Source of the DNA: Cymbomonas tetramitiformis
Lineage: Eukaryota; Chlorophyta; Pyramimonadophyceae; Pyramimonadales; Pyramimonadaceae
Assembly (NCBI GenBank): GCA_001247695.2
Contig: LGRX02029134.1
Location: 21,898 to 85,897, forward strand
Length of the DNA stretch: 64,000 nucleotides
Direction: 5' to 3'
The number at the start of each line of letters is the position of its first letter. The first letter of the stretch is position 1. Under the pieces are notes generated by a model. That model was not told the DNA's origin, did no database searches, and worked only from the letters and a program-made list of their open reading frames with translations. Below are positions 8,248 to 17,453 of this stretch, piece by piece. The translations under genes were made by a program, and so were the position numbers.

Positions 8248-10422
8248 ATGGTTACCACGGCAAATAGGTTGGCGCGGTCTCGCGTCCGTAGATTAGAAAC
8301 GATTTTTGATGACGTTGGTGCGCAGCACGCTGCGACACCGCACACGCCGCAGCTGCCAGCTCCGACCACCGCAGCTGCGAGGGAAGTTCTAGACAAATGC
8401 AAGCAGTTGGCTCGGGAGAATTTCGACAGAAAAGTTGCCAAGACCGTTGCCACTAAGATTCTAGGAGACAAATCGGAGCGCTTCGCAGGGACAGAGGCAG
8501 ACGCGGTGGACATTTTTTCGCAGTTGATGCATGAATTGCGCACGCAGTTCGTGCTTCAATCATCGGCGTTTGCTCCCCTGTTTGAATTGACCGACATGGC
8601 TGTTGAGGCTAGGCATGAGGCCAATGAATTACTGCTTTCGGCTCTGACATTTCTGGCTCGCCCTGGCTCGCCTGCTCGTGACTGGCTTGAGGCCTCTGGG
8701 TCCGACGTTCCTGGAGATGGCAAGCGCGCTGCCCTTGAGGTGGTGCGCATGCTCCAGGAACGCTCGGAACCCTTTGACTCCTTTGAGTTGCTGCTGGCGG
8801 TTCGCATCCCCAGCAGCAAAGATCCTGACCGTGGCATCCGCGAGTTCAATGGCCTGTTGAGGGACGTTCAGCGTTCCCACAACTTGCCGGAGGACGCGGT
8901 GAAGCGGCAGTTTCTGAAAGCTCTCGGCGATTCGTGGCTGTACCGTGATTTGGCTAATTCCCTGGCTCGAGCTGACCAGCGGCAGGGCGTGTCTCTTCTG
9001 ACTATTCAGGCTCGTGTGCGGGAGCAGTTCCGCCATGGCCTGAAAGTCTCTGACGCCCCTGTTTCTGCTCTGTCATTCGGCGATGGCGCGTCTGACCTGG
9101 CTGCGGCGTTGTCCAGTCTGCAGAAGCAGTTGGAGCGCATGCAACAGGACATTCGTGACCTGAAGCGGCAGAAGCGGGAAGGGCCACCGCCTGCGGGCAA
9201 GCACCTCCCCCGCTCTGCTGCCAAGCATCATCGTGCTGGTGTTCGGCCACTTGGCACCGCTCCTCCTGTCTCGTTTGACAAGAGGAGTGGTGCCTTCGTG
9301 CCCCACTGCAAAAATGCGGTGTGTGCACAAAGTGGTTTGAAGCACTGGCATGCTGAGTGCCCCAACGGCGGTCTTCACTCTGCCCACTATTGTGGTGCAG
9401 TTGAGGACTACGAGACTGACTGCCTGGCTGTTCGTTTCCAGCGTTTCTATGACGCGGGGGATGAACATGCCTTCGAGTCGCTCTGCACGATGGAGGGTCG
9501 CCCGGAGGTGGTCGAGCTGTCGGCGCATTCCTTTGTGCCGGACGAGCCCACATCTCTGAGGCACTTTCAGGATGCGGCGGCTTCCGCTCAGGATGCGGCA
9601 GCTGACGATGACGGCATGGCTCAGTTTGGTCTGGCCACGTTCCACTCGGGTGCACGGGGCTCGATTCCGCCACCGCCTGCGGTTCGGGATCCCTCTGCAC
9701 TCGTGGCTGGTGGTGTGCCTACGGCTCATGACCCACCAGTGGCTGTCCCTGGCGCTCTCGGCTTGCCTGGCTCTGTCCCATCACTCCAGCTTGGCGACTC
9801 TGCACCGGCTCCGCTATTTGCTGGCATGAGGATTGAGGCTTCTGACTTTGGCTCTGAAGTCTCTGACAACGACCAAGGCTCTGACAATGACTCTAACGGC
9901 GGGCAGCAAGTGACTTTTGGCTCCTTCGGCACTCTTGAGCATGACTCTGACAGGGGGGCATCGCCACTAGCAGCTCCGATGTGCCGTCCGCGGGCTCCGC
10001 CGAGTTTTCTCCGGTGTGCATTAATGTCCTCGATGCTATGTTGCTCTCTGCTAGCCAGTGCTACGGCATCTCTGGTTGCCGTGGGCGGTGGTGACAGGGG
10101 CCTGGTTGAGCCCGGAGCCACCGTCCATCGGTCTACTGGAGATCTCTTTGCTTCGGTTTCACCGCTTGGTGCTACGGGCATCCGTGATTGGCCGCCAGAT
10201 GTTCGGGTTCTTTTATCTCGTTCTTCAATGTTCAAACCACCATGGGAATCTGCTTGTCTGTATTCTTCAGTTGATTTACTTTCTGCTGTGGAACCGCCTT
10301 GCCCACTTGGGTCTGGTGGTGCTCGATTTCAAAAGGACAGTTTGCAATTCACTTCGGGGATCTTCTGTGTTCACATCCCGACCGCTGAACTCAGCTCTGC
10401 TGACCAGCTTCAAAGTGGCTGA
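8248..10422 (+). CDS. gag: Gag-like protein of TR-GAG element
   Basis: 724 residues. An N-terminal helical region (about 40-270) with a capsid-like block, including FDSFELLLAVRIPSSKD and EFNGLLRDVQRSHNLPEDAV, resembles the retrotransposon capsid fold. A short coiled coil follows (ALSSLQKQLERMQQDIRDLK, about 285-310). A zinc-knuckle variant C-x4-C-x6-H-x4-C lies near residues 353-370. The C-terminal third is acidic and Ser/Pro-rich, then becomes unlike gag after a G6 run at about 9954-9959; the frame shifted there reads a more gag-like Ser-rich segment, so a frameshift is possible. No DSGA protease motif is present. Role: forms the particle that packages the element's RNA. Confidence 0.75.
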   Translation: MVTTANRLARSRVRRLETIFDDVGAQHAATPHTPQLPAPTTAAAREVLDKCKQLARENFDRKVAKTVATKILGDKSERFAGTEADAVDIFSQLMHELRTQFVLQSSAFAPLFELTDMAVEARHEANELLLSALTFLARPGSPARDWLEASGSDVPGDGKRAALEVVRMLQERSEPFDSFELLLAVRIPSSKDPDRGIREFNGLLRDVQRSHNLPEDAVKRQFLKALGDSWLYRDLANSLARADQRQGVSLLTIQARVREQFRHGLKVSDAPVSALSFGDGASDLAAALSSLQKQLERMQQDIRDLKRQKREGPPPAGKHLPRSAAKHHRAGVRPLGTAPPVSFDKRSGAFVPHCKNAVCAQSGLKHWHAECPNGGLHSAHYCGAVEDYETDCLAVRFQRFYDAGDEHAFESLCTMEGRPEVVELSAHSFVPDEPTSLRHFQDAAASAQDAAADDDGMAQFGLATFHSGARGSIPPPPAVRDPSALVAGGVPTAHDPPVAVPGALGLPGSVPSLQLGDSAPAPLFAGMRIEASDFGSEVSDNDQGSDNDSNGGQQVTFGSFGTLEHDSDRGASPLAAPMCRPRAPPSFLRCALMSSMLCCSLLASATASLVAVGGGDRGLVEPGATVHRSTGDLFASVSPLGATGIRDWPPDVRVLLSRSSMFKPPWESACLYSSVDLLSAVEPPCPLGSGGARFQKDSLQFTSGIFCVHIPTAELSSADQLQSG

Positions 10423-10607
10423 GTTCCTTGTCAATCATCCTGGCAGCTTGATTAGCTTTAGCCCAGTAGTGGGATGACCGGGTCAAGACCCCGGCACCCA
10501 GCTAGAAGTGATCGGTTTCCACCGAGTTGCACGTAGGTGTTTGTTTATTATCTCGTGGCTGTATATCTTGTACCTGCTTTGCTAGGTAGTCACACCCACG
10601 GGTGGTG

Positions 10608-10850
10608 TGCTGGACTTCGGGTTTAGGCTTAGTTATTATGGGCTCTGACTAGCCCCTAGCCTGACCCTGCTTCCGTCTCGTGTCCGTGACATCCTAGCAC
10701 TGTACTATACAGTAGTACAGTACAGTAGTACAGTCATCGTTTCACTGTCTGGGTTTCCGAGAGCATAAAGCTTCGGCCAGACACAAGTTATATGATTATC
10801 AGTTTGATTCCTAGCGAGCTTAGCCTGACAGTGTATCTGTCTTCCTCGCA
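10608..10850 (+). repeat. 3' LTR of TR-GAG element
   Basis: Direct repeat of 7568-7810, preceded by the purine-rich GGGTGGTG and followed by the target duplication TATTT. Confidence 0.92.
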
Positions 10851-11220
10851 TATTTCATATTGTTCGCAGGTTTGCAGGTGGGCGCATAAGCGACAGCGCT
10901 CGCAGTGATACTGAATATCTGCACAGCGAATATTGATATCTGCACGCTCGAATAATCGACAGCACAGAGATTGTGCGAGGAGATTTTTTATCGCGAACAT
11001 AATCGCAGCAAATAGCGTCAGCAGAGAAGTCGTCTTGATTTTATAAGCGACAAGGTGTGCGCACAGTGTACGAACGCATGCAGTGATGTCAAAAATTGCA
11101 GGAATGTCACAGTATGCGAGATTAAGATGCGCGAATGAAAATGATCGTCAGCACATATGATTTCATCAAGTGCGACTGGACGCACATAATTTCGTATAAC
11201 AGCGCGCTCGCATTCGTCCA

Positions 11221-11295
11221 TGCGACGTACATCAGCAATCATCAGTATGCGACGTACATCAGCAATCAGCAGTATGCGACGTACATCAGCAATCG
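11221..11295. repeat. 27-bp minisatellite
   Basis: Nearly three units of TGCGACGTACATCAGCAATC plus a seven-base spacer. The copy B counterpart is 49027-49101. Confidence 0.85.
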
Positions 11296-13768
11296 ATTTT
11301 GCAAATATGATCCTTTCGCACTGTTCGCAATAATCAGCGCGTACAATGATTTTTAGCGTGTCAGCACGATATCCATTTTCCATGATTTCATCAGATACGA
11401 TGGACGCTCGATTTTAGCGCGTACGATTCCTGATGTGTCTACATGCAGTGAGACATACATATGTGTACGCGCGTCAAAATCCTCTGCATAATGATTGTAT
11501 ACTTGCAGGAATGCTGTGGACACATGATCGTTATACTGCTGTGGATACATACTCAATATGACAGATCATGAATAATCATCAGCATTCATGCTTATCAGAA
11601 GCATAGTAATGTATGAAAAATATGTGTGTGCGGAGATTTCAATGATTACGGCATGCACACACACACATATGCACATATACTCACTTGCAGTTTCACCAAC
11701 ATGCAGTACATAAAGAGTGCATTCAGCATTATACCATGTATACATTTTATGCTGAGTGACTGCAACACTGTGAATTGTGCATGCTTTACCAATACAGCTT
11801 GACCACGATAACAGCTGTAGTATATATATATCAGTTTGATCACGCTAGCAACTGGTATACTAGCATCATGCTGTAATACATGAACATTGCATAAGCATAT
11901 TGCAGTGCATGCTAATTATATTAGAACCCATGATAGTATAAGGTGCCTGAAAGTAGTCTTAACACCATAATTAGCTTGTCATGTCCTGGTGGAGCCGAGA
12001 TGCTCTTCAGATCACATGTACATTCTATGGTGGATTACTGGATGGAATGCTCACCTGAGCTACATGTGAAATCTACCCAGCAACTCATTTTGTAATGAGA
12101 TCAACATGGAATTACAATAATCCCTAAACCTGATATATCACGTGAGATTTACTCAGTGCATGGTATGCTGACTGTCTTGCATGATGAATTGTCTAGGATA
12201 TTGTAATATCCAGAACATATCCTACAGAGTGTGTAAAAGTGAACACACACACACACTGGCAGAAGTACTAGTCAGCAGTACTACACATTACACATACACT
12301 GGCATTCATTATATATGTTGATATTCACTGACTCAGAGTGAATAGATCAATTATACTGTACATGATAATATGGATAACATTCCACAAACACATGTGCGTG
12401 TGGAATGTCAGTGATTGCGATAGATAAGGGAGCAGGATAAGACAACATGCTATAGGGCTGGATGGAGTTATCTCCAGACCCGAAGGCAAGATACTGCACC
12501 CATGAAACAGCTGGTAACTGTTGGGTGCAGTCCACTCGTCATTCCACATATCATCGCTGGAGCAACAACAACAACTACGTTGCATATTGACAGTTGATTC
12601 AGATTTGATCAGATCAAATGCATGCAACTCTCAGATCAGTATCTACATGACATCTGACAATAGTTGTTGAGGACAGCACACACATACAAATGTGTTGTGT
12701 CAAATTGTTGTGATTGTATCAAGCAATGTCCAGATATGTTCTAAATAAGAAATATCATTTTGATAAATCTTAGAGCACAGACCTATGCTCAGAACAAATC
12801 ATAGATTGACAAATATCACTAAAGTGGATGTTCCTAAATGGATGTTCCCACTTAAGTTGATAAATCTATATATAATCAGAATGTACATTTGCTGTACATG
12901 GGTTTAAATCAGTAAAGCCCAGAAATGCTGTCAACCATAGATGTTGATATACAGCACAATTCACTTATTTGCCATGAAATTTGTCATGTGCAAAAGTGAA
13001 GTTTATTGCAGTGATTCTGTACTTTACATTCCACATACACAGAGATATGTACATAAATCAACATATATCTATATATATGTTGAAAAACGGCCAAAATCGG
13101 TGAAAATCTTTGGCGATTAATTTGAAAATTGAAAATTGGACCTTGTTTTATTTGATATTATGATTTTATACCTATTAAGGTATGAGAAAATCATAATGAC
13201 ACATGTCATATCTCGTGTAACGCCCTAGATATTAGGTGTGGAATATATAGGGGTGTACATATTGCTGTAACAATAAATCGGTCAAAATGCTGTACGTGAA
13301 ATACATTTTGAAAATTTCAGAATTGATTTTTTTTGCTAAAATGAATATTTAGCTATCAAATAACAATCCCTGATTTATGCAGCATGTGTAACACTCTGTA
13401 ACACCCTAAAATTGAATGTGTGTGTCAGGGGTGTAACATACCCTCTGAAAACCACTTAACATTCAGTTAGGTATTAAATGCAGTTTTGCTTTAAAACATT
13501 TGCTAAATATTTATACTGCTTATTTTTTACCTATAGTAGGGTTACTGATACCATGTAACACCCTAATCACATTATTGGGTATATGGGCCGCTGTAACCTG
13601 ACATGCCCAACAATGCCACTATAATTTCGATAGATTCGTGTTTGGCATTAACATATCATGCTGTATTCGACACAGACATGATTATATATCGTGCAACAAC
13701 CCAAGAACTGTTGGGCAACAACCCTACAACTGTATGCGCTGCTTCCTATAAGGACTGCAAGCTATAAG

Positions 13769-14044
13769 CTATAAGCTATAAGGTATATAAACAACCGGAC
13801 TGCCTATGTATTCACACTTCCTCAAGGGGGGAAGAAGGTGGATAGGATTCACACATATCCATTTCATATTCCGATCTGGTGATTTCTGATGGATTGCTTT
13901 TGATAAAATCACTGCATCCACAAATAACGTTGAAATCTGTACAACGTTAAATCCACCATCACTAATAAAGTGTAAACTCGGATGGGAAACTATATCCCGA
14001 AACTTGTATTGAAAATGACTATTCCTTACAATAAAATATTGCAC
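13769..14044 (-). CDS. Hypothetical 91-aa ORF
   Basis: Open frame in the AT-rich right half of the TIR element (for example FRDIVSHPSLHFISDGGFNV). It has balanced composition and no low complexity, which makes it the best candidate for a remaining gene in this stretch. No family recognised. Identical frame in copy B at 51575-51850. Confidence 0.25.
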   Translation of the reverse strand: MQYFIVRNSHFQYKFRDIVSHPSLHFISDGGFNVVQISTLFVDAVILSKAIHQKSPDRNMKWICVNPIHLLPPLRKCEYIGSPVVYIPYSL

Positions 14045-14437
14045 CTAAGGGAATAAGGGTTTCATCGTCTGAAATAGGAAAAGACTTTTACATTGACTTT
14101 AGTTCCTGAATCCAGAATCGCATAGAAAAAATGTCCTATCATGTGCAAATAGAAAGCACATTAGATTCAGATTCTGAGCATACAAATGGACTTGAATGCA
14201 CTCGGGTTTGTACTAAGTTGCAATTGTCCAAAGTTTTATTCTGACATCACTATTTATTTGTGGAATAACATACAATGGTATAAACCATCCACATAACAAC
14301 CTCATCTCTTAACTTGTGTTTTAAAACAATCGCATTTCCATCCGACAAGTCTTTATCCAAGTTGCAGCTCGGCAAATCCAACATTGCATTTTGAAAACGT
14401 TGTGGGCTTTCCTTCTTAAATGCATATGCATATGAAA

Positions 14438-14469
14438 GCTCACTCTGTGCCCGGAGGCACAGCGTGAGC
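14438..14469. other. Hairpin near the right TIR
   Basis: GCTCACTCTGTGCC pairs with GGCACAGCGTGAGC (one two-base bulge) around a CGGA loop, about 200 bp inside the right terminal repeat. It could be a terminator, a recombination site or a subterminal structure. No poly-T follows. Confidence 0.45.
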
Positions 14470-14669
14470 CGATATGCCTATGCGTCCGTATGTGTGTCAT
14501 CGGGGGTAATCTGGGATTGGCACGATGACAGTGAAATTGGGCTTGAAATCACGATGAGAATGAATACCAGATGTCCGGGGTATGACACTATGACAGTATG
14601 ACAGTATGACACTATAGTAGTATGACAGTACTGTGGGGGGGTGTATATTATATTATTCATTTGATTTCT

Positions 14670-14765
14670 AAAATACTTTTTAAAAAAAGCCAACCTCCCA
14701 CCTCCCACCTCCCTTTTTTAAATATTTTGTTGAATAAAAAAATACATATTGATATAGTAATTTAA
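14670..14765 (-). repeat. Right terminal inverted repeat
   Basis: Complement of the left repeat, with the same TTAAATTACTATAT tip and the same triple GGGAGGT block (CCTCCCACCTCCCACCTCCC on the plus strand). The sequence immediately outside (from 14766) is an open Copia-like reading frame. Confidence 0.8.
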
Positions 14766-16072
14766 GACTGCACCGTTACACGCCACATTTGCCCTCCGGT
14801 GGTGTCACCGCAGCTCCCACCACACTCTGTGAGCCAGCAGCTGCCTCCACACCGCCCCTGGGACACAGTGCCGATGAGGCCCTTGTGGGCACGCCCACCG
14901 ATCACACCGTCTATACTGACGGTGCAACCGCCGCTGACACCCCTACATCTCTCAGCACAGCTCTCGAGGCCGACACTACAGTGGCCTCCGAGCAACCGCC
15001 TACACCCGGTGCCCCTGACAGCTCCCCAGCCCCCTTGGATTATACACCATACCCCGGGCTTGAGAGTATTGGCCGGTGGGCCGATGTCTCCGACTCAGAC
15101 TGCGAGTCAGACACCGAGGGCTATCCGCCCCAACACACACCTCCTCCTCCTCCAGTATCCGACACTGACGGTACGGTGCCTGCTCAGCCCACTGCCGATA
15201 GGGCAACTACACGGGCTACAGCGGGCACCCTGCCTGCATTGGTGGACACTGACCGGCTGGCTGCTACCTCAGACACACACATGCAGCCCCCGGTCCCGTC
15301 CACAGTGCAGGCCTGTGCCGTCACACCGGATTTCCACTTCCCTCCTATCCCTGAATCTCAGGAGGACACCTCGGAGACCACTACTAAGTGGAAGCAGTTC
15401 ATGGCAGACACCTCGATCCGCACTGACACACCTCGGCCACGGCCAAACAGCTCACACCCCCCAGAGCACTCTCAGTGGGATTTCTCAGTTATGCCATCTC
15501 CCTCCTTCCAGCGGCTTAATCAGTTCCTGGAGAACTACAGCCTAACACACTCCTCATATTGCACCGACGACCCTGATGATGATTGGGCCCAGTTTGAGGT
15601 CTTTGATGACCACCATTTGGGCCCCACAGATCAGCATTGAGGTCTACGACCCTGCGGTTGCAGCGCCGTGGGGAGAGACCTCAGCTGCACCGACGGTGCC
15701 CCGCACTGTCACCACGGCACACCGGTGTTCCTCCCTCTGCTTGGGAAAGGCCGCCGTGCCTCCAACACGCACGGACGCCTCCTTGTAGATTCAGGAGCCT
15801 CACATCTCCTCCTGAATAACAGGGAGCTCTTCACTGAGTTGTCCCCGTGCACCTCCAGCATGACCACAGCCTCGGATCAGCATTACAGGCCTCACAGTGT
15901 CGGCACAGCCTCCATTGATTTCCAGTACACCGACGGCACTTGGATCACACTCCCATTTCTCCAAGCCTTCTATGATCCAAATGCCCCAAACCTCCTCTCA
16001 GTCCGCCAGATGCTCAGACACGGGGCCCGCTCCCCTGACTTCATCGACCTCACATGGCACCACGGTGCTTGA
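14766..16072 (+). pseudogene. Copia-type gag/protease fragment (copy A)
   Basis: The open frame runs from the edge of the right TIR to a TGA at 15638-15640, then continues in the same frame to 16072. The first part (about 290 residues) is Pro/Thr/Asp-rich without a capsid or zinc knuckle. The second part carries LLVDSGASHLLLNNRELF, then about 65 residues on NAPNLLSVRQMLRHG: the aspartic-protease and pre-integrase signature of Copia polyproteins. Integrase, reverse transcriptase and RNase H are missing. The in-frame TGA between gag-like and protease parts could be a read-through site or a disabling mutation. The upstream part is absent; the frame abuts the TIR element. Confidence 0.65.
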
Positions 16073-16344
16073 ACAAGGCTACAATTCAAGCAATTGCAAT
16101 ATCTTTATGGCAGGAAAGATTGACCAGTAAATTAACAGGTTGAGCAACAGCTCCTCCAAATAGTTACTTCAAGTTAGAACAGCCTCCAAATGGGCAGAAT
16201 TCAGGTCTTATACTTTCATCAAGGCGCGCAGTTCATATCTCTAATCGATCTGTCCCATGTCGGCTGCCATATCATCATCTGCCACCTATACAAATCCTAA
16301 TCAGAGAATCTGCATTTGGACAATCCTAATCAAGACAGTTGATT
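16073..16344. other. Spacer, nothing recognised
   Basis: 272 bp between the Copia fragment and the acidic-protein gene. No gene, repeat or LTR seen. Confidence 0.4.
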
Positions 16345-17070
16345 TCATTGTCCCTTGCTGGTCTTTGCCTTCTTCCTACGAGGAGCCACGTCAAGCACTT
16401 CTTCGTCATCACTGTCACTGCTTAAGGTGCATTTCAAATGAGTTATATACTCATGTGTCCAACATCTCGGATATTTCCTGGGTTGCCTCTTCGTCTCTTC
16501 GGACACCCCAGCCTTATTCTCACCCATTGAAGTCAATCCAGTATCTGACCCAGATGGTTTCTTCGGTGGTACATGAACAGTCTCCACCACAGAGGCTGGG
16601 GCATCCTCAGATATGGCCTCAGACTTCTGCTCGGTGATAGGCTGATCCTCTGGCTGAACAGGTGAGGTCGGGGAGGTGCCCTTTGGCACCCAGATAATTT
16701 CACCCTTATCATCCATGATCAATTGCAGTCCCAGTCTCTTCAACTTTCGAGCTTCAGCTTGTTCTTCAGCATCGTCAGCTACCAAGTCATCGAACTCGCT
16801 GACGTCATCCTCGGTGTCATCATATTCAGGCGAGGCGGGCTCCCATTTCGGACTGGCAGTGTCCATGTCATGCTTACTGTTTGTGACACCCGCGTCATCG
16901 TTGTCATCCGAACCTGGTAGCTTCTCCTTACTGTCAGTGACACCCGCGTCATCATTGTCATCAGAATCTGGTAACTTCTCCTTACTCCAGGACACAGCGC
17001 CTGTACCCGAATCGTCACTGTCCGTAGGCGCTGATGGGACGAGTGGGACTGCTTGAACTGCTACTTGCAT
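16345..17070 (-). CDS. Acidic nuclear-type protein with internal repeat (copy A)
   Basis: 241 residues. A tandem duplication of about 18-20 residues (SWSKEKLPDSDDNDDAGVT / DSKEKLPGSDDNDDAGVT) lies near residues 27-66. A long Asp/Glu-rich stretch follows, then a basic C-terminal tail (APRRKKAKTSKGQ) that looks like a nuclear localisation signal. No enzyme domain seen. The start codon and first codons (MQVAVQAVP) match the left-pointing ATG of a repeat cassette found three more times nearby, so the 5' end was probably supplied by that repeat. A TATA-like TATTTTAT sits directly upstream. No differences seen between copies A and B. Confidence 0.5.
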   Translation of the reverse strand: MQVAVQAVPLVPSAPTDSDDSGTGAVSWSKEKLPDSDDNDDAGVTDSKEKLPGSDDNDDAGVTNSKHDMDTASPKWEPASPEYDDTEDDVSEFDDLVADDAEEQAEARKLKRLGLQLIMDDKGEIIWVPKGTSPTSPVQPEDQPITEQKSEAISEDAPASVVETVHVPPKKPSGSDTGLTSMGENKAGVSEETKRQPRKYPRCWTHEYITHLKCTLSSDSDDEEVLDVAPRRKKAKTSKGQ

Positions 17071-17219
17071 ATAAAATACTTTTACTTATTCTAGATGAAA
17101 TCCAGCAGGCGGAATATTCCATGTGAATCAAGATGGCTAAATTGTCCATTAAAAAACGATGGAATATTGTAAAGGAATATTACTGTATTAAAAGAAATCG
17201 CCTGCGGCAGCCACTTTCC
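17037..17219. repeat. Divergent-ATG repeat cassette 1
   Basis: Contains GGGACTG-type units, a left-pointing ATG (17068-17070), TTCTAGATGAAATC, then CAGGCGGAATATTCCATGTG, a right-pointing ATG (17133) and CGCCTGCGGCAGCCA. Related copies are at 18730-18995, 19043-19222 and, inverted and partial, 17350-17453. The right-pointing start reads MAKLSIKKRWNIVKEYY, reminiscent of a transposase DNA-binding helix, but no transposase follows. Confidence 0.7.
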
Positions 17220-17226
17220 GTAGCAA

Positions 17227-17346
17227 TTCAGGACCTCCGATTACTTTTCAGGACCTCCGATTCGCATTCAGGACCTCCGATTAGCATTCAGGACCTCCAA
17301 TTAGCATTCTGGACCTCCGATTAGCATTCAGGACCTTCGATAAGGA
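17227..17346. repeat. 20-bp minisatellite, six units
   Basis: Six consecutive 20-bp units of TTCAGGACCTCCGATTAGCA with a few substitutions. No spacers, so not CRISPR-like. Counterpart 55036-55155. Confidence 0.92.
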
Positions 17347-17349
17347 TTC

Positions 17350-17453
17350 ATCTAGAACCAGCAAAATTAGTTCCCATGCAAGTACCAGTGCAAGTAGTCC
17401 CACCAGTCTCACCAGTCCCCTCAGTCCCACCAGTCCAACCAGCCCCTTTCGTA
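17350..17453 (-). repeat. Inverted partial cassette with GGGACTGGT units
   Basis: The complement of this segment matches 18733-18873, including the ATGCAAGTACC start and repeated GGGACTGGT units. It is the left arm of the long palindrome that the pogo-like element interrupts. Confidence 0.75.

Larger units (their letters stand above)
7568..10850 (+). mobile_element. TR-GAG type LTR retrotransposon (copy A)
   Basis: 243-bp LTRs (7568-7810, 10608-10850) begin TG and end CA, and are flanked by a perfect 5-bp target duplication TATTT (7563-7567, 10851-10855). The LTRs differ at only two visible positions (a/g at 7664 versus 10704; g/t at 7783 versus 10823), so the insertion is fairly recent. The primer site GGTTATGGCCCGCA (7811-7824) again resembles the complement of the initiator tRNA-Met anticodon arm. 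Between the LTRs there is one gag gene and no protease, integrase, reverse transcriptase or RNase H. This is the TR-GAG architecture described from plants, which depends on another element's enzymes. Confidence 0.9.
10856..14640. other. AT-rich right half of the TIR element, no convincing gene
   Basis: About 3.8 kb with no frame showing protein-family features. The longest candidate worth naming is 13769-14044 (minus, 91 aa), which has a balanced composition but matches nothing I recognise. It contains a 27-bp minisatellite (11221-11295), an (AC)n run near 12243-12256, scattered copies of TGTAACACCCTA near 13214-13565, three AAGCTAT units near 13757-13781, and a hairpin at 14438-14469. Confidence 0.5.
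451..14765. mobile_element. TTAA-ended TIR element with virus-like genes (copy A)
   Basis: The two ends are inverted repeats: 451-545 pairs with the complement of about 14670-14765. Both start TTAAATTACTATAT and share the G-rich block GGGAGGTGGGAGGTGGGAGG. The ends read TTAA, consistent with a TTAA target duplication or with TTAA being part of the repeat; no longer duplication is seen in the flanks. Removing three nested LTR elements and their target duplications leaves about 7.5 kb of AT-rich DNA. Its genes are a fibre-like protein, a broken cysteine-rich zinc protein and a Lys-rich small protein, all in the style of large algal DNA viruses or Polinton-like viruses. No capsid, packaging ATPase, polymerase, integrase or transposase is recognisable, so it is a decayed or non-autonomous element. 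Confidence 0.7.

Noticed and set aside
9002..9729. Minus-strand frames of 218-232 codons opposite the gag gene
   Set aside because: Shadow frames of the gag coding sequence with Arg/Pro/His-rich chance composition.
12325..12627. 100-codon minus-strand frame in the AT-rich region
   Set aside because: Irregular composition with a Cys run (RSCCCCSS) encoded by a simple (CAA)n-like stretch; no support for a gene.
17227..17346. CRISPR-like array
   Set aside because: The 20-bp units are directly adjacent with no spacers, in a eukaryotic context; it is a minisatellite.
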